Positions 35,640-47,676 of a DNA stretch of 64,000 bases are shown here, piece by piece. The stretch is from Neodiprion pinetum (lineage: Eukaryota > Arthropoda > Insecta > Hymenoptera > Diprionidae). Location of the stretch: assembly GCF_021155775.2 (NCBI RefSeq), contig NC_060234.1:15117871-15181870 (forward strand), in the 5' to 3' direction. The translations under genes and the position numbers were made by a program. Positions within the stretch are counted from its first letter, which is position 1. Each line of letters opens with the position of its first letter. The notes beneath the pieces were generated by a model, which did not search any database, was not told the DNA's origin, and saw only the letters and a list, made by a program, of their open reading frames with translations.

Positions 35640-36860
35640 ATGGCTTTGGTGCAGCCAATGCATCATGCAGTGTGGTGTGATGTCGTTTCGAGCACGTCAG
35701 GCACGTCTTTTTGGATAAACACTCTTGTAGATTGTGTTTGCGCAGGCAGTTTGTGCAGCGGTTGTGTTAAAGAATTGTATACAACCGTTCCTTGGCTGAT
35801 TTGCCCTTGTAGGTTGGGCAGAACATGATGAAGTGGTCTTTGTTGTAAATGATGCAGCTTCCTGCAGGTGCACTGCGTGTCTGCTCTGATTTGGAATCGC
35901 TTGTTTTTTTCTTTCCATCGTTGTTCTGAGCATGATGCGTGTTCTTCCAACGTGGTGATGCTTCGGGAGATTTCGGTTCCTCCTTTGGTTTGTGGACTGC
36001 CTCAATCGCCTGGCTCCGTTGTCTCGGTGATGGAGGTCTCCCAATCGCGACGTGTTTTGCCGTCGAATACCTGGACTACCAGGAAGACGTATAAGTCCTC
36101 GTGATGCCCGATAGGTCTTCCAATGGCGTCAAGTGAACTGCTGGTTGAGATCGTGCCATGGAAGATCCTTAGGAGTTCGCTTGCTGATTCCATCTTTGCC
36201 TTCGGGATGGATGTGAATTTGGTGAGGCATGACCGAATCAATGCCCTTTGTTCTCGTACAGGCTGCTCAACGTGTCCCAGGCTCGTTTGTAGTTTTCTTA
36301 AGTGATACTGAGAGTTTTGAATAACAAGTTAGCTTCCCCCTTCAGGTTTGCCTTGAGGTAATGGAGTTTTTCTACTTCGTTGATAGAAGTATCCTGGTTG
36401 ATCAATGATTCAAAGAGGTTTCTGAAGGATGGCCAGTCTTCATAGTTTCCTGAGAACATTGGTAGCTGGATGCGAGGTAATGAGGTTCGGCTGCTCTGCT
36501 GTGGTTGTATGTTTGCAGGAGGATTTATCGTTTGTCCTGTTCGTCTTGTAGCACAGTCGATAAGCATGCCGCGTTGAGACAAGTACTCTTCTCCCACTGC
36601 TGTTGAGAACATCGTGTAGTCGTGCTTCTTCAGCTCGTCTTTGAATTTGTTGAGAAGAACTCCTCGTGCTGACTCTCGAATTTCTCCCAGTATTTGTCGA
36701 GATTGAAAATGCGCGCTTGGACGGCTCCGGCGGTGATGTTTGCTTGACCGGTGTTCCTTAGATTCTCGACCATTCTTGCGATCCTTCCATGTAGCTCCGT
36801 CTGGCTTCGGATCAGCTCGTCGAATGAACGATCTATGACTGCTTTGGGTGGTTAAATACG
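35640..36860 (-). pseudogene. BEL/Pao gag region (DUF1759-like)
   Basis: The N-terminal half has RIQLPMFSGNYEDWPSFRNL followed by EKLHYLKANLKGEA, the hallmark of BEL/Pao gag. The frame at 36,612-36,298 is followed by a shifted one at 36,241-36,002. Downstream, Cys/His-rich codons in overlapping frames near 35,660-35,950 are what remains of zinc knuckles. No single frame covers the region. Confidence 0.75.
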
Positions 36861-36922
36861 AAGGCGAAGGTGATGCGGAGCTCTCTGATAGGTGAGATGA
36901 AGCGTTGACCCTGTCTTCTGTA

Positions 36923-36939
36923 TCCGGCTCGAAGGACCA
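36923..36939 (-). other. Primer-binding site matching tRNA-Tyr
   Basis: On the minus strand TGGTCCTTCGAGCCGGA lies three bases after the LTR. Its complement ends TCGAAGGA plus CCA, the acceptor end expected of eukaryotic tRNA-Tyr, whose 5' end is CCUUCGA. This marks the LTR boundary and the direction of transcription. Confidence 0.75.
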
Positions 36940-36942
36940 AAA

Positions 36943-37983
36943 TGTATACTAGATGTCGCTCGTGTTCCGACTGAGCCGCATGGAGGGGAGTATCGCTGCT
37001 GAATCAGAGACGAGACTTGTAGTGGTTTATGTTTACTGTATATCTTATCATTTATTTGTTCATTTACATAAATACAACATCTCAATTACAATTTGGTTGC
37101 CACGTAATGGAAGGGTTTGCTCTGGTCCACTTCAATTGTGGTGGAGGCGGCTGCTGAGATGTGCAGTTGTGATGCGGTGTGGTGATCGGTGGTGGAGTGT
37201 AGCTCCTTTCTGATGAACTTGGTGGTGTAGGAGGATGTGGCTGCGATAACTCCCATTCACTGTCTGATGGCGCGGATGGCATGCCACTCGTTGCTCGTGG
37301 GAGCGTCGTCTGTGTCACGACGGTAATGAGTACACTCGGTGACGCCTTCAGAGGTGACAGCAATGATGGTATGCTGCGACTGTACCGTAGTGAGGTGAGC
37401 CTTGCTCGTCTGACGTCCGAGAGTGACAGCAACTGGCTGGGTGGCCTTGTGAGAGGCCTTGGCGAGAACTCGATCGGCTGCAGAATCCAGGGAGCTTGTG
37501 GATTAAGGGAACAGGTCCGTTGGACCACGCTGGCTGAAGCCAGGGTGGAGATGCCAGTGATGCAGTAACTCAAAACCTCTCGTTTTGCGAAGGAGTAAAG
37601 CTTCCTGATGTAACAGCGAAGTTGCAGGACTGGTATGCAAGTAGTATCACATGAGTCGGTGATACTGAAGCTGTGCTGACGATGGGTGATTTCGTTGGTT
37701 TCATATCCTAGCCGCGGCTCAAACTTGATAGTGGAAAACTCGGCGAGCTGGTTGCGGGACGCGCGCGTAGCTGCGTGGGTGGCATTAGCGGTGCGCGTGA
37801 CGTAATGGGTGACGCTCGCGGCGGCGCACGGCTGGAGATTGAGCGAGTGTGGCTGGTGCCGGAATGCGGTGTGCTCAGCGAGGTAGCTAACATGAAAGCT
37901 TCTAGTCCCGTATACGGTCGCGCACCGCTGTAGTAGCGCTCACTCACTCTCTCTCTCTCACACATACCTTACAGTACATTACA
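36943..37983 (-). mobile_element. 5' LTR of the BEL/Pao element (1,041 bp)
   Basis: Bounded by TGTAATGTAC and GTATACA when read on the minus strand, giving TG...CA ends directly upstream of the primer-binding site. It is GC-richer than the surroundings and contains runs of GTGGTGG and CTCTCTCACA. The frames on both strands within it (37,082-37,573 minus, 37,281-37,568 plus) are not judged to be genes. Confidence 0.7.
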
Positions 37984-39369
37984 AAATTGAACGATTACGC
38001 CAGAAAACTGCTACAGTATTTTGTTGACTCTTTTCCATCACTCTATGGTCACCGGCATGTGTCGTAAAATGTGCATAATTTGATACACCTTCGTAATAAA
38101 GTAAAGTTAAGAGGGCTTCTAAATAAATTTAGTGCATTCAAATTTGGAAATTATATGCAAAAAATTAAACAGTTATGAAGAACATCCAGCAAAGCCTTTA
38201 CAACAACTTATAAAACGTCATCAAGAAAAATGTAAAATCAACGTTCAATCTGAAAAATTTGAATACCCAATCATAAAATATGCAAACATTAAAGAGACCA
38301 ATAATGGCAAAAAATACATTTAATCTATTCAGTATCGTGATTTTTTTATAAATACAAAAATGCCCGGCAATTGCTGTTGCTTAAAAGATGCTGCAATTAT
38401 CGAAGTATCGAAAATTTATCACGAATATAAAAAAATACGTCTAATAGATCAGAAATTTTAAAACCTAAAATCATTCTTTAAAATATCATGTGAATCTTCA
38501 AAAATTGGAATACAACTTGTTGACAGGCAGCATCAACTTGTAAAAGTTTGCATTTCCAACATTAAATTGAAATGTCTCAAATTCAAATCAACTGATAATG
38601 AAAATGTGGTCATTCCATTGTTGCATCATTCATAACACGTTAAGTAATCATAAATATAATAGTAAAAACACAACGTCATTCTTAAATTCACAATTTATAT
38701 ATTTTGAATCCGTTAATGTTCGCGCCCACTCTTTTCGTACCGATTTCCGGGCCGGCTGGTGGCCATATAGTTTTATTACGCATTTTGGTCGCGGTTCGCA
38801 TTTCTTGTCAGTCTTGAAGTTTCGCATTTAATAATTTAATTATTTGAAACACATAGATCAATTGATCTCGATTAGTGTTGTTACGTCCAGTGCAGTTGGG
38901 GTTGTACGCAGTCATTACATTATTCACATGATATATTCGGACCTCAATAATCAACCGATCTCGACTGATCAGAATTGGTTCTGGCGGTAACATACACACA
39001 ATCTGTAGGTAATTTTGTTTGAATATTTTCCTATATGAATCGAATATCTTTTTTTATGGAGGCGTCTATTTACACGGTTCCGTGATCATATTCAAGTCAC
39101 GTAACCGGGAATAAAACCGAATTAGAGTTACGCTGAATCCAACCCTGTGAATTTTCCCCAAGCGTGTGGACAGCAGTCTCGTTTTAGGACACTCGAAATT
39201 TACGTATACAAATTTTGGCTATTCTGTACATAACCTTCCAACCACGTGCGATAGCCAGACATGGGCCGCAAAATATGAGCAGTTGGTGATCGTTTTATCG
39301 CTATTAATTATGATTAGACGAACATGCTATAATAATTCATCAACTGTCCTTTTTTTAGATTCAAGACAC
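37984..39369. other. Probable gene remnant, unrecognised
   Basis: Short plus-strand frames at 38,132-38,323 and 38,361-38,460 and onward, the latter with a CCCLKDAAIIEV start and an ENVVIPLLHHS end in another frame, read like decayed exons rather than noise. No family is recognised. GC rises near 38,730-38,830. Confidence 0.3.
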
Positions 39370-39865
39370 ATGCTATTGGCCTACGCTGTTGTATCTTTTT
39401 CGAATGACGATTCTGAAGATGGACAAGTGACATTTGAGGTACCGAGTTGTTGGTTAACTCTCAATAAAAGAAAATGCTTGCAGCCTAGACAAAAAAAAAT
39501 GTGCTTTAATGATTAAAAAAGTATTGCCCGATACTGAAGATCCTAAGTGGGAATTGTACGATATCACATTCAGAAACTACTTTGGTGAAGTTTATATTTA
39601 TTTATTGTCTTAAGCGATGATCAAGATAGGCAAAAATCTTTCGATTTATTTTAAATTATATCACCGTAAGCTTCCTAGCTTCAACAGTATTGTTGCGAAT
39701 ACAAGTCAAGGTTTTTCCATGGCGGATGTGCTGGAAAAACTCCTACTTTCCTTATATGCTGACTTTCCTCAGAGGGTATCAACTTCTAAAAAGTTGGTGT
39801 GTCACGATATATCTCGCAAGCATTGTTGTCGTTTGATTCGTCCTGTGATTGGTCGCTGGGCTATG

Positions 39866-40015
39866 TACCGTGTTCAGAGTCCCGCTGTCAGTTTGACAGT
39901 TGCGTATGTACGTGTGTGGTCTACGCTTCCGTCGAAATGACCATATACGAGAATTCCGTTTTCGGAGTCTCGCTGTCAGTTTGACCGTGTACGGAGTCTC
40001 GCTATCAGCTTGCCA
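39866..40015. repeat. Short imperfect tandem repeat
   Basis: The word AGAGTCCCGCTGTCAGTTTGA and its variants occur three times at about 39,874, 39,966 and 40,000, with uneven spacing. It lies in an intron of the broken gene. Confidence 0.5.
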
Positions 40016-43000
40016 ATCACCTGTACTTTAGTTGAAACAAAGTATATGTGTAATTACTTGCGACACTGAGTTGAAATCCGTGCAGTTAATTGCAGAATCC
40101 GGAATAGAAACTATTAAAAATTTCAATCGGGTACTGTTACCTTCTTACGCGAATACTTTGAAATGCGTAGAGTGTTTCGTACACAGTAATATGCAGAAAC
40201 TAATGATCTAAGAGTTCGCAAATTGGCGCAGTTGTGTGGTCACCAATCTGAAAATGTATCATCAACGCTGTAGCGTTGACGAGCAGCCGCTCGCGCGCGT
40301 CAGCACGCGTCTCCGTTCCCAGTATACAGAAAATAGTTCCTGAAATGAAGCCTTGGAATATAAAATGAACATTCATTCAGCGTCAACTTGTAACCACAAT
40401 AATACGGTATATTATGAGGTCATGCGTGGCTGACATGAGTAATAGAAAACTTTCCTAAATACCATATCAATAAAAAACAAAATTATTTCAATGTAGTATG
40501 TGTTTAGTATTTGCATTATCCGTACGTATTTTCGATACCATAGCTGTTTTTGTACCTCAAGTTATGAATGTTCATTTGAACGAAAATTGAAAGGATTTAC
40601 CATGTTACTTTGTCAGCCAAAATGCGGGAAAAATTGTAACCTGATTTCAGCAGTCGAGTTTAATGTTTCACATCTCAAATTCCAAATTACAGAAAATTTT
40701 AGTAAAATAAAGCCTAGTATATAAACCTGTTACAATTTTCGTTTTGTTCTAAATTTGTGAATATATTTTTTGTTCACATGCAGAGACTTTGGAAAAAGCC
40801 AGAAAAAAGCTCAGAGTATTTCATCAAGTGATGAACAAAATATACCAGATAAAAAACGGATTCAAAGAAAAAAAAATCTACGTGACAAAAAAAAATTATT
40901 GAAAATTCTGACAGCGAAGAAAAAACATCATCATGCAGAAACATGCTCAAAAAAATTCCTGATCTACCATACAATCACGTCACTAACAACAACATGCAGT
41001 TTGATATTGAAAATATTCCCATTATTCATGAAGAGCCGGATGAACCAAAAGGTATATAAATCCAATGTCATGCAGACAAATAAACATCTTCGTACATACA
41101 ACGATGAACGAACACGTGATCAGGACTGGTGTAATTTGTCCCATTCTAAATTTTTTTTTAATAATCCATTTGAGATTATCCATCAACACATAGTAACATG
41201 ACTTTTGACTGTCATTTGACCCACATCAACGAAATCAGGTACACTTTTTTGTGTACAACAAGTATTCAAAACGACTGTGGTTTATGAATAATGTTACAAA
41301 TAAGTAAAAAATGATGGAAATCTGTAGTTTTCTAAACAAAATCGCCGCTTGTGATTTATAATGATCATTATGTCGGTATAAATTATTCTCATGTGCTCTT
41401 GAGCATTTGATGATGTTCACGGGTACTCTACATTGAAATAAGTGAACCCATAATTTTGACATTGAAAGCTCTTATTGCGTAAATTAGTTTTAAGGCTAAA
41501 AAATTATATAAAGATTTATATGCTGTTATATTAAAAGCCACAGACTGAAATTAGTAAAGTAGTTTTTTGTATTCTGATAATTATATACGTAATTTATCAT
41601 AACATCTTGTATTTATTCTCTCACAATGTTAGAAAAAATTAATTCACAAGAAAAAAATATGATTAGTGGTTTTCATTTTAGACTCCGTTTCAATTCGAAC
41701 ACTCAGTCGCAGCCCAGTAAAGACGTTTTGTGCGTTTAAAATGACATCATCGACCGATAAGCCTCACGGAACATTAACACAAAATGGTAGTTTCTGTTGT
41801 TCTACTTATAATTATAGTGTTCGTTATGGATTTTGTAGAAGCGATATGTTGCGTATCAAGCTCAGTTGTGAGCAACTGATGCATTGCATACGTTCCTCAC
41901 ACTTGCGCATTCTCATATTCACATACTCTTTATTGTCAGATTCACTTGATACCATACGCAAGGTTCCAGGAGTGTTATCGCAGCCAGTACTTACCAAAGC
42001 TCCAATTGAAACAGATGATTTCAACTACACAATATCATGGCATGATATATCTTGGTCTACAACACCTTAAAAAAATCCCTGTAGTCTACATTAGTTTGTC
42101 ATATAATTCAAAAAAGTTCTTGGGTGTTCGCGGCATTTTGCGTTCATATAGTTAGATTGTACCTGTTGGGTAGTTTTCAGATATCCATTTCTTTACTTGG
42201 AATACGCCAAGAAGTCGTTGGCCTTGAATCACACAAACTCTTATTGTTACCCGTTTACGAGAATACTGCCTTTGTAGCATATATTTCAGAAGACTGTATT
42301 AAAATATTGACATTTTTATCTACAGACCTGAATTTACTTGTAGCACCAAGATCATGACTGCCAGTATAGGATGCATTAGCTATCTCTTCGCCATCGTACA
42401 TATCTAACAGATCAGCGACGTATACACAAGGTACCTACATTTGTGACCATCTCAGTATGGCACCGAGACTAAAACTACAAAATAAGAATTACTGTGGTTG
42501 TAAACTGTATACATACCTATACGACAGTCAGTACCACCAAACTCGTGATTCGGAACTAGTTTTGGAAAATTGGCATATCTGTCAACGCCAACATTGGGTT
42601 AATTGTAGATGCAGTTAAATTTCGGTGCCATCATTCTGATTTATCTAAAGTTCTAATATTTCCTTATGTTATTTCATAGGTCTGTCCGAATCTTTGGAAC
42701 GAATTATTCAAGGTTTACATTATCCTCAAAGTAATGAATCAGTATTCAGATATGACAATCGTAATCGCATTTTCCTACGGATAATTTTAATAAATTATTC
42801 AAAAAAGTTGCTGAAATAGCAGTAGAGGTGAAATCGATAACAGCAAGTTCGAATAAATTACAAACAAAATCTGATGATAACACCAACACGCCTGCAAGTG
42901 CTGAACTGCTCATGATTACAGATTCTTTACCATTTCTTACAATTGATAAGCTGAAGGATTTTGAGTACCAATTGGAAATAAATGCTACCCTAAAATCTAG

Positions 43001-44816
43001 TGTGGTGAGTACTTGAATAGTGTCACTCTTAGCTTGAAAATTTGACATTGGAATCACATTAGAACCTCTAAGTTTATAGTAGCTCAAATCGAGAACGATT
43101 CCTTAGGAAAGTCTTAGATTAGAAAGCTCAAGTTTTGAGAGAAAAAATGTCAAGAAGCTAACCGTTTCTTTTATATATTAAATTTGTACAAACGTTATGA
43201 ATGTAGTGACGGTTATAAACTCCGCTGGATTTAAGAACTCACAGACCATTATTACCCAACAAACACAGAATAATATCAACTCATGAAGTGAAAGTTAGTA
43301 CACAGCTTCAGTTGAGCGACAACGTAGTTAGGCCACAGACTGGACGTGAAATATCTGTCTGAAGTTTTGATGGTTCAAGCTTGATCCACAATTCAAATTT
43401 TCACTGACTCAAAGTACCAAAAACAAACAGCCGATTTAGATTAATTGTTAATCCCAAGTCCACGGTATCATTTCTGCAAACAATTGTCTAAGTTAAGTTC
43501 TTTGCTTTTCGACATTTTGCATTAGTGATAATTTGGGAATATTATCTAGTTTAATCAACCAAAATTTTGGAAACATGGTGAAAACATTTTTGCCTCCCGA
43601 TTAGGCAACTGAAACAGCTCTTATTTCATAATCAATTGGCTTCTTCATATTTTCTTATTGTATATTTTGATCTTCAATGCCAGAAGAAATCAACTAATAT
43701 GAAAAAATACGGCCATTTTAGATCATGCTGTGTATAAAATCACGTGTTATATGTATTTGTTGACCTTTTTTGCTATCGATTTTCTCAGTGCATTGAAGCG
43801 TAAAACAATTTGAGGAATTTAATGATAATTTCTTACGTCTGTTTCGATTTTGTTTTCTCAGAATAGATGCGAAAAATGAAATCTCAAAATTATAGATGTA
43901 TGAAGACTGTACGGACTAATTTATTTTTGAATTTTCTTTATTGTTATGCCATGGAATTAACTTGTTGACCATTGTGAATAACCGTAGGGATTATATTTGA
44001 AACGAATTGGAGGTAACGAAGCAAAGGATACCACATTGCGTACTCTTCGAAGAGTTTTACTCAAATTCAGTGGCTCGGAATTGTCCCTGCTTGGGATTAC
44101 GTGATAATTTTTAACTCTATAATTTGGCTATAATAAAGATCATCTAAGATATTATCAACAATCAAGTAATAATCAATTTACATGATAAGAATGCTAAAAT
44201 TGAACCTCTGGCATTTTTTTTTTTTTTTTTACCGCGATGTACACACATGCAATTGAATTTTATGGACAGCATTCTTAGTTATTAGAACTTACGTAAAAGT
44301 GAAGTACTCATAATTATCTTCTGTCTCATATGCGATTTTACTCAACATGAAACAGCAGTGGATAGCTACCCTTGCGGAAAAAACCCCCAATTTCACCCCC
44401 AAAATAACCCTCAACCTCTAAAGGGTAAATTCGTTGCCCTTAATTTAGGGTTAACCTCGAAGTCGAAGGTTTACTCCCGAGTCGAGGGTTTACTCCCCAT
44501 TTGAGAGTTTACTTTTAAGTCGAGGGTCTACTCTCAAATCGCGGGTTTACTCCCAAGTTAAGGGCTTACCTTTTAAGTGAGGGTTAATCCCGAAGTCAAG
44601 GGTTTACCTCCAAGTTGAGGGTGAACCTTCCAATCGAGGATTCACTTCGAAAGAATTCTCGAGTCAAAAGCTAATTATGTCATTTTATTGGGATTATAGA
44701 TGTAACGGTATTACAAAAGTGCATTACACAACATGAGTAAATACAATAGAAATTGACTAATCTTGAAGTTGTCTGGTTATTTCTCATTTGATATCTTAAG
44801 GCAATCATATACATAT

Positions 44817-46108
44817 GGGTCATTCCACCAATTATTGAGTGAAGTTGTGCCGGGGGGTCTGAACTCTACATAACAAAAAATTTTATTGAAAAGTACATAA
44901 CAAAGAGACCTTTCATGATTTTTTTCAAATTTTTCCGTCAAACCCTTTCGAAGATACAGTAGATCGAAAATCGCAAGATTTGCAATTCTTGACTTGAGAT
45001 ATTAAAAATATCAACCCCTTGTAAAATTTCTGAAAATGAATTAAATTATGGTTTTTGTGTAAAAAAGTCTCAGATTTCTGAAAAAAATATTTTTAATTTC
45101 CTACAGTGTCGGGAAAACCCTGAAAAATGAGGTCAAAAACTGAAAAACACTTTTTCTACCAATGCATCATTTTTCATTTTTTTTTAAATATTTTTTTCGA
45201 AAAGTTCAGACTTTTTTACGTGGAAAATGTATTTTTTTATTTTGGGATTATCTAAAAATAAACCATAGCAAAATAAAGTTGAAAGTTCTGTGATGAATTG
45301 CCGATCTGTATTGTGCTGCTGTCACGGTCGTCGCACGAACTATCGAATGAAGTTTGAAAATGTCTGACCAAAGCATTATATTCAGCGATTTTATAGTAAA
45401 TATACATGTTCAAAGTGCGAAGTGGGTAAGAAATAAAAATTATTACGCAAAAGAGTTATGACAAGGGTCAAATCTTTATTATTTGAACTCTCCTTGTCAC
45501 TGTTGACATAGAAACATATGTTACAGTAGCAGAACCACGATTCTCGGCATTAGTGGTAATACAATGCATAGATTGCGTCTTTTTTACAGCTACAGCATTT
45601 GCAAATCTTGACTTTAGCTGTGCTGCACGTACTTCGTATTTCTCATTTGAAATGAAAGTGAAATCAACGTTTTTAAATGACTCACGTGCCCAGTCATACA
45701 ATGTCAAGGATGATAAAATTTCCTTTCTCGTGCCCATTTGAAGAGATGCTCTTGCAGCGAGACGTTTGATCGTCCCTGCTAACCCATCACATGGTCCTTT
45801 TGCATGGGATGTAGCAAAGACATGCCATTCAGCCTTTAGCCCAAAATCATTCAGGTGGTAGCACAAATTGATGAATGCCGATGTGTTCTTGAACTGTTGT
45901 GGTGCTCCATCCGAAAAATAATATATTTTTGAAACATTCTGGAATTTTTGTTGATAGTTATCGTGCGACGACCGTGACTGCATATAATATATGAAATATC
46001 CAGATTTGATAATTTTCAGATAATTTCCAACAACTATCATGTAAGAAATCACCGAGAAAATCGAAGCGGGTCAGTGTTTTTGATTCACCGAGTTGACGTG
46101 GGAATCCC
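44817..46108 (-). mobile_element. Nested DNA element with GGGTCATTCC ends
   Basis: Left end GGGTCATTCCACCAATTATTG; right end is the reverse complement of a similar GGGATTCCCACGTCAA word. ATAT-type bases flank both. Length 1.29 kb with one degenerate transposase-like frame, so internally deleted. The A/T-rich first 500 bp has no frame. It splits the surrounding MITE-like element. Confidence 0.5.
45468..46052 (-). pseudogene. Transposase-like fragment (YFSDGAPQQFKN family)
   Basis: A 194-codon frame with YYFSDGAPQQFKNTSAFINL, HLNDFGLKAEWHVFATSHAKG and GPCDGLAGTIKRLAARASLQ, then LYDWARESFKNVDFTFIS. These blocks are familiar from many unannotated invertebrate repeat proteins; the SDG and CDG Asp residues are likely catalytic-domain positions, but I cannot name the superfamily. 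The N-terminal half of a normal protein is missing: upstream of the motif block the frame meets an inverted 17-bp repeat and then AT-rich sequence. The proposed start is only the first ATG and has no support. Confidence 0.6.
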
Positions 46109-46797
46109 TATATATAGTGCAGTTTATGATTTCTAATTTCAACCCTGAAAAAACTAAGTAGTATTCTTTCGGAGCGTTGCATAATTGCATGCAGGCTAAG
46201 CGAAATGCAATATCAATAGTGATCCTTACACTATATGAGGCGATGGCTTAATTCCAGCGAGTTGCTCGAAAGTTGAATTCAAATCAATCATTGGTTTTGA
46301 TGTAAATAATATATAGATAGATCATTTAAGATGTTATTGAGAATATAGGAACTTCAACGAATATCATAAGAATTACCTTGGAAATTTCACGGGTTATGTT
46401 AGCCTGCAATGGAATCAAGGGTTCACCGCCAACCTTTTACATATTATATTTTCGCGTTGACACCAAAGTTTTAGGGTTTACCCTCAAGAAGAGTTTGGTG
46501 TATCCCTTGGGATTGCATGGGATAATCCCGGCAATGTTGATAGTTCACCCTCACATTTACCATCAGTTAAATTTGGGGATACGAATTACCGTCATGGTTG
46601 AAGGTGTACCTTACAGTTTGAGGGTTAACCTTTATGTCTTGGGGATTGAACCCTCAATTGTTAGGAATTAACCTTTATCGTTAAGGGTTTACCTTCAACG
46701 TTGAGGCTTCACCTTCAAAGTCCAGGGTTCACCTTCATTTCTTGTGGATGAACCTTCAATTGTGGAGGGTTAACCTCCAACTGCTGGATATAAACCC

Positions 46798-46968
46798 TGT
46801 GATATACCTGTATAGCTAGCGCGAATAGCTAAGTAAGAGCTAGGTGAGTGAGGGCGTGAGAACAGGTAAGACGACACAGCAGTGGTTGCCCGACAGCCAA
46901 GCCAGGCGCAACTATTCCTTCACGTATCATGTATAAGTAATAAAGTTATATCCAACTTGAACACTACA
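46798..46968 (+). mobile_element. 171-bp TRIM-like solo LTR
   Basis: Starts TGTGATATACC, ends ACACTACA, has AATAAAG 35 bp before its end, and interrupts the GGGTTTACC repeat field. Flanks AACCC and AGCCC could be a mutated 5-bp target duplication. No coding capacity. Confidence 0.4.
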
Positions 46969-47676
46969 AGCCCTCCATTATTGATGGTTTATCTTCAATT
47001 TTTGGGGTAAACCGCCAAATTGAGGGGTTAATCCTCAACTTTCAGGGTGAACCCCTAAATTTTGTAGCTCACCCCCAAAAATTGAGGGTTTTTTCCGTGA
47101 GGGTAGTAAGTGCTAAAAATGATGACAAAGACGAAACGATATTACAAGTGTGTTAACAGCGGCCAATTGCACTTTGCATTAGTTTTCGAATTTCTCTATC
47201 TCTATAAACTAATTTTTAGTCACATTCAGCAAGATCAGAGATTGTCTTACGTTATTTCATTTTAATTTGATCTAGGAAGTGATTTCTGCACAAAAAAAAT
47301 TCGGTAGAGAATCTAGTCCGCAAGAGGCGAAAAAAAATTGTACGAGGTTGAGTCTCAATTATGTATGTAAGTACAATTTTATTGCAACAAAGTTATTGCT
47401 ATTTCAATTAATCTTTGCGATACCACTGAATTCTTATTTACTTTGTAATTCCATTGCAGAAAAATTTAACTGTGAAGTGGATTCTTCCAATGTAATTCAT
47501 CTGATTCAGACTCGAAAATTTCTTTATGACCTTTCTCTTACAAAAATTAGGTCCATTTTTATTTCCTAGATGCAGCAACGGTGAATTACATCATGACAGA
47601 TGAAGAATATGAAGAAACTTGCTGTGGGTGGTTCCGTCAAGGAAAACAAAGATTCGTCAGAGAAGACAAGGCCTAA

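Larger units (their letters stand above)
32493..37983 (-). mobile_element. BEL/Pao LTR retrotransposon, 3' truncated
   Basis: Read on the minus strand: LTR (37,983-36,943), primer-binding site, gag, protease, reverse transcriptase, RNase H, and an integrase that breaks off at 32,493. No second LTR is found in the 1.2 kb beyond, so the element has lost its 3' end. The coding region is interrupted by several stops and frameshifts, so this is an old, dead insertion. Confidence 0.88.
44366..47106. mobile_element. 2.7-kb MITE-like element made of GGGTTTACCCTCAA units
   Basis: Termini CTACCCTTGCGGAAAAAACC (44,366) and GGTTTTTTCCGTGAGGGTAG (ending 47,106) are inverted copies with TA next to each border. 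Both subterminal zones (44,385-44,660 and 46,420-46,790, then 46,975-47,085) are filled with about 20-22-bp degenerate units of the form GAGGGTTTACCCTCAAGTC. It is inserted in an intron of the DUF4806-like gene, and two other elements are inserted in it. There is no own gene. Confidence 0.75.
39370..47676 (+). pseudogene. DUF4806-domain-like gene, broken, seven exon remnants
   Basis: Exon 1 (39,370) has the usual start LLAYAVVSFSNDD and EVPSCWLT. A nine-A run at 39,491-39,499 shifts the frame, after which KWELYDITFRNYFGEVY follows. Exon 2 (40,784-41,051) has KKAQSISSSDEQN and, after a frameshift, IIHEEPDEPK. Exon 3 is 41,682-41,786. Exon 4 (42,680-43,004) has VAEIAVEVKSI and LPFLTIDKLKDFE. 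Exon 5 (43,988) has YLKRIGGNEAKDTTLRTLRR, the DUF4806 core. C-terminal pieces lie at 47,275 (EVISAQKKFG) and 47,580-47,676 (MTDEEYEETCCGWFRQGKQR, ending in TAA). Most junctions have AG and GT borders in compatible phase. Function of the domain is unknown to me; such genes are expanded in insects and other invertebrates. At least three frameshifts mean it is probably dead. Confidence 0.65.

Noticed and set aside
37082..37573. 163-codon Pro/Ser-rich frame on the minus strand
   Set aside because: Lies wholly in the BEL/Pao LTR, with an overlapping open frame on the other strand; composition explains it.
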